Below, piece by piece: positions 27,419 to 36,801 of a stretch of 64,000 nt of DNA (its first letter is position 1; each line of letters opens with the position of its first letter). The stretch is from assembly GCA_021798985.1 (NCBI GenBank), contig JAJZBI010000007.1:62001-126000 (forward strand), read 5' to 3'. The translations under genes were made by a program, and so were the position numbers. Under the pieces are notes generated by a model that was given only the letters and a program-made list of their open reading frames with translations, had not been told where the DNA came from and did no database searches. The stretch is from Actinomycetes bacterium. GTDB lineage: Bacteria; Actinomycetota; Acidimicrobiia; Acidimicrobiales; Bog-793.

Positions 27419-28996
27419 TCAGGTGGTGTGGTTCTTCGACCTCCCAATCGTGTGGCCGGCGGCATCGAGCGCCGCCGCCGCGACGAGCGGAGGGTGGTGG
27501 GGAAGGTCGATCACGGTCTCAAAGCCGCGGCGCGCTGCGACACCGAGCGGCGCCATCGCCGAGGGGTGGGAACCGCCAAGGACCAGCCAGTGCGTGACCT
27601 CGGTGGCGCCGTTCCAGCTCGCGTAGATGAGGAGCGCGCCGCGCCCTGCCGGCGCGACGGCGAGCGCGGGGTGCTCGGATGGCCGCGCCGACCACAGCGA
27701 GCGGAAGGCGCGATAGGACTGCACGCCCTCGCCGGCGATCCGTGCATCGAGGACCGGCTTCCCGCTGGCGTCGAACTCGGTGTACGCGGCCTCGATGCCC
27801 CAGCCCACAAAGAGGTGCCCGCCCGGGAGCGTCTGGACGCTCCCGAGCGCGCCGGCCTGCAGCGGCGCGCGGGGATGCCCGTACTGGTGCTTCAGGCTCA
27901 CGCGCCGGGTGCGCTCGTCGACGTTGAGGACGAGCGCCCGTGAGGTCGGCTCGCTGCGGTAGTCCCCGGCGCCGTTGTCGAAGACCGTGAACGAGCCGTC
28001 GCGCTGCTCGTTGACGTCGTGCTGCCAGGCAAAGTGCGCACCGGGACCGATCGCGAAGTCGCTCTTTTTTCCACCGAGGCGCCACATGATCTCGCCGCTT
28101 TGGCGCTGCACCTTGTAGACCGCCCAGGTGCAGCGGGCCGAGATCAACAGGTTGCCGTCGCGGGCGACGTCGATCGAGTTCACGTGGAAGTAGTCCCACG
28201 GCGCACCGTGGGTAAAGGGCGCGTACGACTCGCCGAAGGCGACGTGCTGGTCGCTCCGCCACTCAAAGAGCACGGCACCCGTCGCGACGTCGATCTCTTG
28301 GACGACGCCGGAGATGTAGGGGTCGTTCGTCCCCCCACCGACCGAGGAGAGGTCCCCATATTCGAGCGGATAGCAGGTGACCAGCGCCGTCCCGCGATCA
28401 GTGAGGAAAAAGGCGTGCAGATCGTCACTGCAGCCGTCTCCCGCGTCGACCCGGGCGATCTCGTTGTAGGACGTGTCCATGATCACGTCCTGGCCATTTC
28501 CGTGACCAGAGGCGACACTCCCATCGAACCAGGTGAGGACCGGTGCGTTGCGCCAGCGCTGGACCCGAAGGTTGAAGGCCCGGTTGGTGAGCGAGCGGGG
28601 ATCGGCCGAGACCCGATGGAACCACACGAGCTCACCCGCACCGTCGACGATCATCGGCCCTTCGTCGGCGATCCCGCCCTGGCTGTCGAGGAAGATCAGC
28701 CCAGGATCTTGACCACCGCGGTCGATCGCCACGTCGATGGCCGCGGGTGCGAGGTCGGGCCGGGACCGGAAGCGGTGGATGGACCCGTTGCGCGCGGGTG
28801 GGCTGCTCTGGAGCACTGGCAGGCCGGTGCGGGCAGTTGTCCGTGTGCCCGAGGTGAGCCGGGACGCGAAGGGGCCAAGTCGAGCTGGCAACCGTCCGAT
28901 GAATGCCGCCGCCGCAGCGGCACCCCACCCGAGCACGGAACGCCGGCTGATCGGCCCCGTCGCGCCCTCGCACTCGTCCTGTTCAGCGTGGTTCAT
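27419..28996 (-). CDS. Tat-exported arylsulfotransferase-like protein, copy 2
   Basis: 525 residues, the same length as copy 1. The twin-arginine signal SRRSVLGWGAAAAAAFIG lies at about residues 18-35. The beta-propeller motifs mirror copy 1: GNGQDVIMDTSYNEIARV, DLHAFFLTDRGTALVTCY, EIDVATGAVLFEWRSDQHV, YFHVNSIDVARDGNLLISAR, WRLGGKKSDFAIGPGAHF and WQHDVNEQ. The aligned histidines are retained. The C-terminal Ig-like part contains IYASWNGATEVTHWLVLGG. ATG at 28996 has only a weak ribosome site; the frame continues upstream for 240 codons, but that is arginine-rich noise. The two copies probably arose by duplication, with the solute-binding gene now lying between them on the other strand. Confidence 0.84.
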   Translation of the reverse strand: MNHAEQDECEGATGPISRRSVLGWGAAAAAAFIGRLPARLGPFASRLTSGTRTTARTGLPVLQSSPPARNGSIHRFRSRPDLAPAAIDVAIDRGGQDPGLIFLDSQGGIADEGPMIVDGAGELVWFHRVSADPRSLTNRAFNLRVQRWRNAPVLTWFDGSVASGHGNGQDVIMDTSYNEIARVDAGDGCSDDLHAFFLTDRGTALVTCYPLEYGDLSSVGGGTNDPYISGVVQEIDVATGAVLFEWRSDQHVAFGESYAPFTHGAPWDYFHVNSIDVARDGNLLISARCTWAVYKVQRQSGEIMWRLGGKKSDFAIGPGAHFAWQHDVNEQRDGSFTVFDNGAGDYRSEPTSRALVLNVDERTRRVSLKHQYGHPRAPLQAGALGSVQTLPGGHLFVGWGIEAAYTEFDASGKPVLDARIAGEGVQSYRAFRSLWSARPSEHPALAVAPAGRGALLIYASWNGATEVTHWLVLGGSHPSAMAPLGVAARRGFETVIDLPHHPPLVAAAALDAAGHTIGRSKNHTT

Positions 28997-29272
28997 GGCA
29001 CCATCGGCCCGCGATCGCTCGGTTGGCGGCGACCGGGTCCACGTGGCTCGCAACAACGTGCCAGCTGAGCGCCGACAAGCCGCGCTCAGCGCCGGTGGAC
29101 CGCTCGGTCGCGGCCTTCGCTTTGTTGCCGACCATAGGACATCGTTCACCGCGGTGCGTGCAAATTCTTGCTCGTGCGCGTCGCGTCGCGTCCGATTCGG
29201 CTGCGCACCGCACCAGATTCTGGGTAGGGACTCCTCACGCGAGCCGGCATAGGAGACGCGCATGGGACGAAC

Positions 29273-30367
29273 GTGGGTGTGACGACGCTGCGGCCGGTTG
29301 CGGGCCGGACGGTGCCGCATCGCGGGGCGCGAAGGGCTCGGCACTGGCGCGTTCGCCTCCCGCGGACGCTCTCGTTGCTGTGCTGGCTCGTCCTCGCCCC
29401 GCTGGCTGCGCTTGCGCTGGCCCGTCTCGTCGCCTGGGACGGCGACGTCTTGCTTGCGGAGGCGAACAGTCTGAACGGTCTCGCCTACGTCCCCGCGTGG
29501 CCGGTGCTCCTGCTCGCTGCGCTCGGACGGCGCGCCGTGCTTGGCGGTGCGGCGGCGCTCGTGATCGTCGCACAGCTGGCCTTTGCCGCACCCGAGGTGC
29601 TCGCCGCTCGGCCGCTTCCCACCTGGGCTAGGCATGCCCCGACGATCCGCGTCTTTGACGCCAACGTTGGCTCGGATGCCGGCAACGACAACATGTCGGG
29701 ATTCGCCCAGACGATCACTCGCCACGCCCCCGACCTCGTCACCCTCGAGGAGATCGACCCGCAGGACTTCGCGCAGCTCGAGTCAGACGGCGCCCTCGCG
29801 CCTTTCCGCTACCGCGCGTACGAGCGCGGGCGCCTGCCCTGGGGCTTTGGGATTGCCAGCCGCTTTCCGCTCCGGATCGAGCACGTGCTGATGGGCGGCG
29901 GCAACCCCTTCCTCGTCGTGGCGCGCCTGCGCCTTGCGCACCGAATCCTTCGGGTCTGGATCGTGCACACGCAGGCACCGGTGGCCTCGCTCGTCCAATG
30001 GCGCTCGGACCTTGAGGCGATCGCGGCGCGGGCACGGACGCGGGGCCTTCGCCGCCTCCTCGTGGTTGGTGACTTCAATGCCAGCTGGGGCAATGCGGGC
30101 TTCAACGCCGTGCTCGACAGCGGCCTCGTCGATGCGGCGGCGGCGCGGGGCGAGCCCTTCGCGATGACGTGGCCCGAGAGCCGCCTGCTCCCGCCGCTCG
30201 TGCGCATCGACCACTTCTTGAGCGGCTCGGAGGTCGCGCTCTCCAAGATCCGCACCCTGGTGGGCCCGGGAAGCGATCACCGCGCCCTTGTTGGCGAAGT
30301 GGCCATCTCCGGCCCGGCGATCGCGCCCAGAACCGGGCGCGATCGCCGGGCGGTCAGGACGCGGTGA
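29273..30367 (+). CDS. Membrane-anchored endonuclease/exonuclease/phosphatase-family protein
   Basis: 364 residues from GTG at 29273; a start at GTG 29279 would also fit. Three hydrophobic segments lie in the first 110 residues (LSLLCWLVLAPLAALALARL, VPAWPVLLLAAL, AVLGGAAALVIVAQLAFA). The EEP fold follows: IRVFDANVGS, LVTLEEIDPQDF with the metal-binding glutamate, GFGIASRFPL, IVHTQAPV, LVVGDFNASWGNAGF with Asp and Asn, and DHFLSG/GSDHRALVGEV with the C-terminal histidine. This is the arrangement of actinobacterial YafD-like EEP proteins whose catalytic domain faces the outside. The substrate may be nucleic acid, a phospholipid or another phosphodiester. Its end overlaps the convergent small gene by 14 bases. 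Confidence 0.85.
   Translation: MGVTTLRPVAGRTVPHRGARRARHWRVRLPRTLSLLCWLVLAPLAALALARLVAWDGDVLLAEANSLNGLAYVPAWPVLLLAALGRRAVLGGAAALVIVAQLAFAAPEVLAARPLPTWARHAPTIRVFDANVGSDAGNDNMSGFAQTITRHAPDLVTLEEIDPQDFAQLESDGALAPFRYRAYERGRLPWGFGIASRFPLRIEHVLMGGGNPFLVVARLRLAHRILRVWIVHTQAPVASLVQWRSDLEAIAARARTRGLRRLLVVGDFNASWGNAGFNAVLDSGLVDAAAARGEPFAMTWPESRLLPPLVRIDHFLSGSEVALSKIRTLVGPGSDHRALVGEVAISGPAIAPRTGRDRRAVRTR
30313..30350. terminator. 16-bp perfect hairpin at the end of the EEP gene
   Basis: CCCGGCGATCGCGCCC (30313-30328) and GGGCGCGATCGCCGGG (30335-30350) are perfect inverted arms with a 6-base loop, agaacc. It lies inside the last codons of the EEP gene and 4 bases beyond the stop of the convergent small gene. 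It is the strongest hairpin noticed in the window and likely acts in both directions. Confidence 0.7.
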
Positions 30368-30692
30368 TCGTGATGGAGATGGCCTCGAGGTTGGAGGGGC
30401 CGAAGATCTCGTACATCACGCCCACATGCTCGCCCCGCTTCAGCTGACCAAGGCGCCCGATCGTGGTCCCGCGGTGCACAGCGGTATCGGACATCAGCTT
30501 GAAGGTGTGGCTCGTCTCGCCGCTGCGCACGGTGAGTCGGTGCTTGTGCTGCGAGACCGACGTGATCACGCCGCTGACGTGCGCGGAGCGGGGCTTCTTT
30601 GCCGCCGCGGCGGCGCCCGCGCTCGTGACTCCGGCGCCGATGAGCAGCGAGGTAATCGTCGCGGCGGCGCGGAAGGGGGTCGTTCGGGTCAC
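30354..30692 (-). CDS. Small exported beta-barrel-like protein, unknown function
   Basis: 112 residues starting at GTG with GGAGCAACC in front. A signal peptide (FRAAATITSLLIGAGVTSAG, then alanines) is followed by a compact domain: SGVITSVSQHKHRLTVRSGE, FKLMSDTAVHRGTTIGRLGQL and GEHVGVMYEIFGPSNLEAI. Alternating strands and glycine turns suggest an OB-like fold, similar to DUF5666-type secreted domains. No catalytic residue can be named. Its end overlaps the convergent EEP gene by 14 bases. Confidence 0.72.
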   Translation of the reverse strand: MTRTTPFRAAATITSLLIGAGVTSAGAAAAAKKPRSAHVSGVITSVSQHKHRLTVRSGETSHTFKLMSDTAVHRGTTIGRLGQLKRGEHVGVMYEIFGPSNLEAISITITAS

Positions 30693-30979
30693 GGTTGCTC
30701 CTTTGGGTGGACGGCACCGCTGCGGGTGTCAAAATGGGCTCGACCGGCTCGCCGAGCGGCCGGTCTCGCAAGCGCACGAGCGGTGATGGCCTGTCCGGGT
30801 CATACCCCGTGCAAGCACGTGGCGATGTGGGGGAGTCCGGATCCTCAGCGGGCGTTCAGGAAACGGTGCGCGACGCGGGCGGTGACGGCATATGCCTGCA
30901 GCGCTGGAGGGCGTCCGGGCCCGATTTCTCGGCGGCAAGGAGGCTGAGGAGACCGCCGGGGGCGCTACAGTGTCTTCGC

Positions 30980-31927
30980 TTGTCCCGTGCCACCTTCCGC
31001 CGCCTCGGCGTCCTCGCGTTCAGCCTCGTGCTCGCCGTCTCGGCGCTCGCGCCGCCGGCCTTCGCCACGGGCGGGGGCGGCCGCCCCTCGGCCAGGACCG
31101 CGCCCTTGGCCCGCGTCCGCACGTTCACCTACTGCGTGCTTGGCGGGGTGCGGTTGCAGATGACGATCTTCGAGCCGCTCGATGGCACGCGACCGGCGCC
31201 CGCCGTCCTACAGGTGCACGGAGGGGCGTGGGAGCGCGGGCACCGGGTCCGTTCGCTCCGCCAGGCCGATGGGGTGGACGTCGGCAGCCTCGGGACCCGG
31301 GATCTCGTCGCCCAGGGTGTGGTCGTCGCCTCGGTCGCCTATGAGCTCGCCCCAGCGTCGCCGTGGCCGTCGCAGATGCAAGATGTCGCCTGCGCGATGC
31401 GCTCGTTGCGTGCCCATGCGGCGCAGCTCGGCATCGATCCCAGCCGGATCGCGGTCCTCGGCAGCAGCGCCGGTGGCCAGCTCGCCAGCTTGCTCGCGAC
31501 GGATCCGAACGCTCCGGCCTGGTCGGTGGGGCCCTACGCGCAGGTCTCGGCGCAGCCGACGGCACTCGTTGACGAGTTCGGGCCGGTGGAGTTGATCTCG
31601 GGCGGCTTCGGCCGCTTCATGCGCCACGTCCTCGCGCGCGTCTTCGGCTCGGTGTCGCCCTCGAGCGCGACCCTGCGTGCCGCCAGCCCCCTTCAGCTGG
31701 TGCGCCCGGGGGACCCGCCCACCTTGATCCTCCAGGGCAGCGCCGATCCGGTCGTCCCCGCATCCCAGTCCCTCGCCTTCGCTGCGGCCTTGCGGCGCGC
31801 CGGTGTGCCGGTGCAGCTCGTCGTCGTGCGCGGCGGGGGGCACGGCTTGCGGACCCCGGGTGAGTCGCCGCCGCCACCAGTCCTCGCGGCGATGGTGACG
31901 AGGTTCTTGTTGTCCAAGCTCGGCTGA
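30980..31927 (+). CDS. Exported alpha/beta-hydrolase (esterase/lipase of the BD-FAE/HSL type)
   Basis: About 315 residues if it begins at TTG 30980. This gives LSRATFRRLGVLAFSLVLAV and AFAT, a good signal peptide. No ribosome site stands before it; TACAGT at 30967-30972 could be a -10 box for a leaderless message, so the start is uncertain (the frame is open back to 30695). Active-site elements are all present: oxyanion loop VLQVHGGAWERG, nucleophile elbow LGSSAGGQLAS, acid LQGSADPVVPASQS and histidine RGGGHGLRTPG. The arrangement matches acetyl-esterase-like hydrolases. The substrate is unknown. The acyltransferase gene downstream is convergent. Confidence 0.82.
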   Translation: MSRATFRRLGVLAFSLVLAVSALAPPAFATGGGGRPSARTAPLARVRTFTYCVLGGVRLQMTIFEPLDGTRPAPAVLQVHGGAWERGHRVRSLRQADGVDVGSLGTRDLVAQGVVVASVAYELAPASPWPSQMQDVACAMRSLRAHAAQLGIDPSRIAVLGSSAGGQLASLLATDPNAPAWSVGPYAQVSAQPTALVDEFGPVELISGGFGRFMRHVLARVFGSVSPSSATLRAASPLQLVRPGDPPTLILQGSADPVVPASQSLAFAAALRRAGVPVQLVVVRGGGHGLRTPGESPPPPVLAAMVTRFLLSKLG

Positions 31928-32027
31928 GCTCTTCTCCTCACCAGGAGATCGACGCGGGCGAGCGGGGCGCGTTCCGAGCGCTGCGGCCGCGCGCCGCGGG
32001 CGTGGTGCGTTCGGACGACCGGCGCGC

Positions 32028-34154
32028 TCAGCGCCGGCTCGCGGCGGCGACCACCGGCACCAGGTCGTCGCCGAGCACCGGGGCGATGAACTCGGACCAC
32101 TGCGGGGTCATATGAGCGTCATCTCGATAGAGCAAGATGTTGCCCACGATCACCGGACAGCGGGTCGCGGTGCAGAACCAGTTCATCGGGTCGATGGTCG
32201 TCGCGCCGTAGCGCTTGGCGATGGCGAGCTCCTCCCGCTTCGCGCGGAGGTCCTTGATGGCCGCGGCGCGCGGCGTGGTGCAGGCTGCCGCGTCGGAGAG
32301 GTGGCCCGAGACGCAGTCCGGCACGAGATCGGAGAGCGTCGGGGTGTCGGAGATGAACACCGTCGTGCTGCGATCGGCGCGCAGGGCGGAGAAGAGCGCG
32401 ACGAGCCCGTTGTCCCAGGCGCTTGTGTGCAGGTGCGCCACATTGGCGAGCGGCCCGCTCTCGGGGAGCTCGACGTAGCGGGCCCAGGTCGAGACGACGA
32501 CTGTCGGATGGAGCGCGGCGATCTGGGCGAGCGCGTTGGTGCGCCAGGTCGTGCACTGGGGATAGGAGGCGATCGCGACCTCGACCGGCGGGCAGCCGGC
32601 CTTGGTGAGGTCAACGAGGCGCCAGTGGTGCTCCTCGCTCAACAGCCGCAGGGCGGGGAACCACGCGGCGGCGTGCGAGTCCCCAAAGAGGACGACGGTG
32701 ACCTTGGAGGAGCGATCGCCGTAGGTGCAGGGCCGGCTCTCGGTGCCGGCGCGCTGGAGATGGCACCCGTCGGTCACGATCAGGGGGAACGCGTCGGCCG
32801 CGTGGGCGAGGGTGGGGGTGAGGTTGGAGGGCACGACGGTCGTCGCCACGCCCTGTTCGAGGTCCACGGACAGCTGCGCCGGCGTGAGTCGGCCGTTGCC
32901 TGCGAGCCCGGGGCGCGTGGTGGCACCCGTGGGCACGAGGGATGGCAAGGTGGACGCTGCGGTGCCGACGACGGCGAGCGAGCAGCTGGCGAGCACGAGG
33001 GCGCCGGCGGCGGCGAGACGCGGGCGGCGGACGACGATTCGCAGGTGGCGGATGGGCTGCTCGACCAGGCCGTAGGAGGCACCGGCAGCAGTGACGCTAA
33101 AGGCGAGCACGCCGAGCTGGCCCCATTCGCTGAGCGGGCCGCCGAAGATGCTCGGCGCCAGCACGATCGCCGGCCAGTGCCAGAGGTAGAGGGAGTACGA
33201 CCAGTCGCCGAGCCGGCGCAAGGGCCAGCATCCAAGGAGCGCCTCGGCGCCGTAGCGGATTCGCCGGTGGCTGCCCGCGACGATGACGGCGAACGCACCG
33301 GCCACCGGCAGGAGGGCGGCCAGTCCCGGGAAGGGCGTGCGCGAGGAGTAGGCGAGCGCGGAGGCGCCGATCGCCACGACGCCGGCCCAGCCGAGGCCTG
33401 CCGCCACGCGCTCTGTGAGATGAGACCACAGCGGCAGCCCGAGCGCGGCCAGCGCGCCGATCGCGAGCTCCCAGCAACGGGTGAGGATCGAGTAGTACGC
33501 CCACGACGGCGAGGTGGTCGTCTGTCGGAGCCCGACGAGGAAGCTGGCGAGGGCGATGGCGCCGAGCACGATGGCGACCAAGCCGAGCGCGGGTGGCCGC
33601 GCGGCCCGGCGGCGCGCTGGGAGCCACACCAAGGACGCGCCCACGAGCACGAGCGGCCAGAGCAGGTAGAACTGCTCCTCCACGCCGAGGGACCAGTAGT
33701 GCAACAGCGGCGATGGCGGGAGCGTGGAGTTGAAGTAGTTGGCGCCTGAGGCGGCGAAGCGGAAGTTCGCCCCGTAGAAGACCGCCGCAACCGCATCCTC
33801 GAACACCCGATCGGCGGCCTGAGGGCTGAGCACCGCACGGGCGCACAGCACCGTGGCGATGAGCACGATCGTCGCGGCGGGCAGGATCCGGCGCGCGCGG
33901 CGAGCGTAGAAGCCGATGAAGGAGAGCCCCTGCTGCTTTTCCAGCTCGTGCAGCAGCTGGGAGGTGATGAGGAATCCGGAGATCACGAAGAAGACGTCCA
34001 CGCCGACATAGCCTCCCGTGACGACCCAGCTCAGGTGGTAGGCGACGACCAGGGCGATCGCGACGCCCCGCAGCCCCTGGACGTCGGCGCGAAACAAACG
34101 GGGTCCGGGATCAAGCGGCGCGCAACCCCGTCGGCCGATATCAGAGCGGGCCAT
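32028..34154 (-). CDS. OafA-type membrane acyltransferase with C-terminal SGNH domain
   Basis: 708 residues. Residues 15-385 are an acyltransferase-3 membrane domain of about ten helices: FRADVQGLRGVAIALVVAYH with the catalytic-type histidine, GGYVGVDVFFVISGFLIT, FYARRARRILPA and HYWSLGVEEQFYLLWP. After one more helix, residues about 450-705 form an SGNH-like domain: VTVVLFGDSHAAAWFP (serine of block I), VVVSTWARYVE and LLYRDDAHMTPQWSEFI with the Asp-x-x-His pair (block V). This is the O-acetyltransferase layout of OafA/OatA, which moves acetyl groups across the membrane onto surface sugars. ATG at 34154 follows GGGAGAG. The target polysaccharide is unknown; no glycan gene cluster is adjacent apart from the GH94 gene. 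Confidence 0.9.
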   Translation of the reverse strand: MARSDIGRRGCAPLDPGPRLFRADVQGLRGVAIALVVAYHLSWVVTGGYVGVDVFFVISGFLITSQLLHELEKQQGLSFIGFYARRARRILPAATIVLIATVLCARAVLSPQAADRVFEDAVAAVFYGANFRFAASGANYFNSTLPPSPLLHYWSLGVEEQFYLLWPLVLVGASLVWLPARRRAARPPALGLVAIVLGAIALASFLVGLRQTTTSPSWAYYSILTRCWELAIGALAALGLPLWSHLTERVAAGLGWAGVVAIGASALAYSSRTPFPGLAALLPVAGAFAVIVAGSHRRIRYGAEALLGCWPLRRLGDWSYSLYLWHWPAIVLAPSIFGGPLSEWGQLGVLAFSVTAAGASYGLVEQPIRHLRIVVRRPRLAAAGALVLASCSLAVVGTAASTLPSLVPTGATTRPGLAGNGRLTPAQLSVDLEQGVATTVVPSNLTPTLAHAADAFPLIVTDGCHLQRAGTESRPCTYGDRSSKVTVVLFGDSHAAAWFPALRLLSEEHHWRLVDLTKAGCPPVEVAIASYPQCTTWRTNALAQIAALHPTVVVSTWARYVELPESGPLANVAHLHTSAWDNGLVALFSALRADRSTTVFISDTPTLSDLVPDCVSGHLSDAAACTTPRAAAIKDLRAKREELAIAKRYGATTIDPMNWFCTATRCPVIVGNILLYRDDAHMTPQWSEFIAPVLGDDLVPVVAAASRR

Positions 34155-34347
34155 GTGCTCTCCCTCGCCTGTCGGTGAGGATCGACCCCGGCCGGACCGG
34201 CGCGATAGGGGCCAACGGCCCGCCCGACGCGCAGAAGGTCCCCGTGCCGCCGTCGCCTCCACCGGCGCTCAGGCGCCCGACAGCTGGCACCCAGCACTCG
34301 GGGAGAGTGGCGTTTTGCTCGCCGAGGCGCGCTGGTCGCTCGGTGGC

Positions 34348-36801
34348 TCAACCGGCCTCGAGCACGACCTCGATCCGCACGCGCGACCCCGGCGGAGCCG
34401 GGGGCACGAGCGTTCCAGGAATCTCGACGCCGTCGACCAGGACGCGGTGGACCCGATCCCGGCCGTCGCCGACCTTGCGCACCGTGATCTCATAGGTGGC
34501 GCCTCGCCAATTCCTGGTGAGGGTGAATCCGGGCCACGAGGAGGGAATCACCGGATCCACGCGCAGGCCGTCGAGCTCTGGACGGACGCCGAGGATCCAC
34601 TGGGTGATGGCCACGTAGTGCCACGCGGCTGCGCCGGTCAGCCAGGAGTTCTTGGCCTCCCCGGCGCTCGGCGCATCGGGCCCGGCGATCATCTGCGCGT
34701 ACACGTACGGCTCGCATCGGTGCAGCCCGCTCTGCGCGGCCCGCACCGAGGGGCTCGTCCTTCGGTAGTAGTCGAACGCCCGGTCGCCGTGGCCCCGCAT
34801 CGCCTCGGCGATGACCACCCAGGGGTTGGTGTGGCAAAAGACGCTCGCGTTCTCCTTGTAGCCGGGCGGATAGGAGGTGATCTCGCCGAGCTCGGGACGG
34901 TAGTGGGTGTAGGGCGGCTGAAGGAGAAGGAGGCCGTGCTTGCTCAACAGGCGACGGTGCACGCTCTCGAGCGCGGCGTCTGCCCGCTCGTCGTCCGCAC
35001 CGACGCCGGCCATGACGCAGATCCCCTGCGGCTCGATGAAGATCTGGCCCTCGTCGTTCGCGCTTGAGCCGACGGGACGTCCGAAGTAGTCAAAGGCTCG
35101 CAAGAACCATTCCCCGTCCCATCCGTGCTCGCCGATCGCGACAGACATCTCCTCGGCGTGGTGCTGGTACTGCTTGGCAGCCGCCGCTTCGCCACGATGC
35201 GCGGCGATTGCCGCGAGCTCGCGCGCCGCGAGGACGAACAGCCCGGCGATGAGGACGGACTCGGCGACACCGCCGGTTCGGTTCTGTGTCGTCTGGAACG
35301 ACTCGCCGGGGCGCTCGGAGAAGCAGTTGAGGTTGAGGCAGTCGTTCCAGTCCGCCCGGCCGATCAGGGGAAGGCCGTGCGGGCCGAGCCGATCCAGGCT
35401 GTAGCGCAGGCAGCGCTCGAGGTGAGCGAACAGCGGCTCCTCGGTGCCCGGTTGGTTGTCGTAGGGGACCGCCTCGTCCAACACGGTCAAGTCGCCGGTC
35501 TCTTTCAGGTAGGCCGCGGTGGCGAGCACGAGCCACAACGGGTCGTCGTTGAAGCCGGAGCCGATGGCATCGTTGCCCTGCTTGGTGAGCGGCTGGTACT
35601 GGTGGTATGCGCCGCCGTTCTCGAGCTGGGTGGCAGCGAGGTCCACCAGCCGCGTTCGGGCGCGCTCGGGGACGAGGCTGACGAAGCCCAAGAGGTCCTG
35701 GCTCGAGTCGCGAAATCCCATTCCTCGCCCGATGCCGGACTCATAGGACGAGATCGACCGGCTGAGGTTGAAGGTGACCATGCACTGGTAGGGGTTCCAG
35801 ATGTTCACCATGCGGTCGGTATCGACGTCGGGCGTGTGGACCTGCAGGCTCGAGAGCAGCGAGCGCCAGCGTTCCTGCAGCGCGTGGTAGCCGTCCTCGA
35901 CGTTGCGGGCATCGAGCCAGTGCTCGATGACCGGCCGGACCGAGGACTTGTTGAGGGTGCTCGAACCGGGAGGGTCGAACTTTTCCTCGTGGGGGTTCTC
36001 GAAATAGCCGAGCACAAAGATCACCTCGCGGCGCTCGTCTGGGTCGAGCGCGAGGCGCAGGTGATGGGAGCCAACCGGAGACCATCCGTGTGCGAGCGAG
36101 TTCGCCGATTCGCCGCGCTCGACGACCAACGGCGTGTCGAATCCGCGATAGGGCCCGAGGAAGTCCTCGCGCTGGGTGTCGAAACCCGCGAGCGGGTGGC
36201 TGCAGGCGAAGTACGCGAAGTGGTCGCGTCGCTCCCGGTACTCGCTCTTGTGGTAGATCACGCCCGCCTCGACCTCCACCTCTCCGGTCGAGAAGTTGCG
36301 CTGGAAGTTCGTGGCGTCGTCTTCGGCGTCCCACAGGCAGAACTCGACGAAGGAGAAGACCGACAGCTCGCAGCGCTCGTCGCGCCCGTTGTGGATCGAG
36401 AGGCGCCAGACCTCGAGGTTCTCACCAGGAGGGACGAAGTAGAGCACCTCGGCGTCGATGCGCCGCCGCGTGCTCTCGATGCGCGTCGCTGACAGGCCGT
36501 GATGGCAGGCGTACGCGTCGAGGTCGGCGCGGACCGGCTGCCAGGTGGGTGACCAGAAGTCGCCGTCGGCACGATCGCGTAGGTACAGGTAGCGCCCGCC
36601 GGCGTCGAGCGGAACGTTGTTGTGCCGATAGCGGGTCAGCCGGCGGAGGCGGGCGTCGCGATAGAACGCACAGCCACCCGCGGTGTTGGAGACGATGCCG
36701 AAGTACTCCTCGGTCCCGAGGTAGTTGATCCACGGCAGTGGCGTGTCGGGTCGAGTGACGACGTACTCGAGCGCGTCGTCGTCGAAGTGCCCATGCTCCA
36801 T
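34348..36801 (-). CDS. GH94 glycoside phosphorylase (cellobiose/chitobiose phosphorylase-like)
   Basis: 817 residues, the length of cellobiose phosphorylases. The N-terminal beta-sandwich begins YVVTRPDTPLPWINYLGTEE and contains SNTAGGCAFYRDARLRRLTRY. The helical barrel holds GIGRGMGFRDSSQDLLG, YHQYQPLTKQGND and IGRADWNDCLNLN, whose aspartate (about residue 490) is the general acid in GH94. KENASVFCHTNPWV and RCEPYVYAQMIAGP complete the phosphate/substrate site. The enzyme cleaves a beta-linked disaccharide with phosphate, releasing a sugar 1-phosphate. ATG at 36801 follows GAGGGAGG. Cellobiose, chitobiose or laminaribiose specificity cannot be read off directly. No signal peptide, so a cytoplasmic enzyme needing an importer that is not in the window. 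Confidence 0.9.
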   Translation of the reverse strand: MEHGHFDDDALEYVVTRPDTPLPWINYLGTEEYFGIVSNTAGGCAFYRDARLRRLTRYRHNNVPLDAGGRYLYLRDRADGDFWSPTWQPVRADLDAYACHHGLSATRIESTRRRIDAEVLYFVPPGENLEVWRLSIHNGRDERCELSVFSFVEFCLWDAEDDATNFQRNFSTGEVEVEAGVIYHKSEYRERRDHFAYFACSHPLAGFDTQREDFLGPYRGFDTPLVVERGESANSLAHGWSPVGSHHLRLALDPDERREVIFVLGYFENPHEEKFDPPGSSTLNKSSVRPVIEHWLDARNVEDGYHALQERWRSLLSSLQVHTPDVDTDRMVNIWNPYQCMVTFNLSRSISSYESGIGRGMGFRDSSQDLLGFVSLVPERARTRLVDLAATQLENGGAYHQYQPLTKQGNDAIGSGFNDDPLWLVLATAAYLKETGDLTVLDEAVPYDNQPGTEEPLFAHLERCLRYSLDRLGPHGLPLIGRADWNDCLNLNCFSERPGESFQTTQNRTGGVAESVLIAGLFVLAARELAAIAAHRGEAAAAKQYQHHAEEMSVAIGEHGWDGEWFLRAFDYFGRPVGSSANDEGQIFIEPQGICVMAGVGADDERADAALESVHRRLLSKHGLLLLQPPYTHYRPELGEITSYPPGYKENASVFCHTNPWVVIAEAMRGHGDRAFDYYRRTSPSVRAAQSGLHRCEPYVYAQMIAGPDAPSAGEAKNSWLTGAAAWHYVAITQWILGVRPELDGLRVDPVIPSSWPGFTLTRNWRGATYEITVRKVGDGRDRVHRVLVDGVEIPGTLVPPAPPGSRVRIEVVLEAG

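Noticed and set aside
30313-30350. GCGATCGC as a HIP1-type genome signature
   Set aside because: It occurs here as part of a hairpin; HIP1 is a cyanobacterial feature and nothing else in the window points there.
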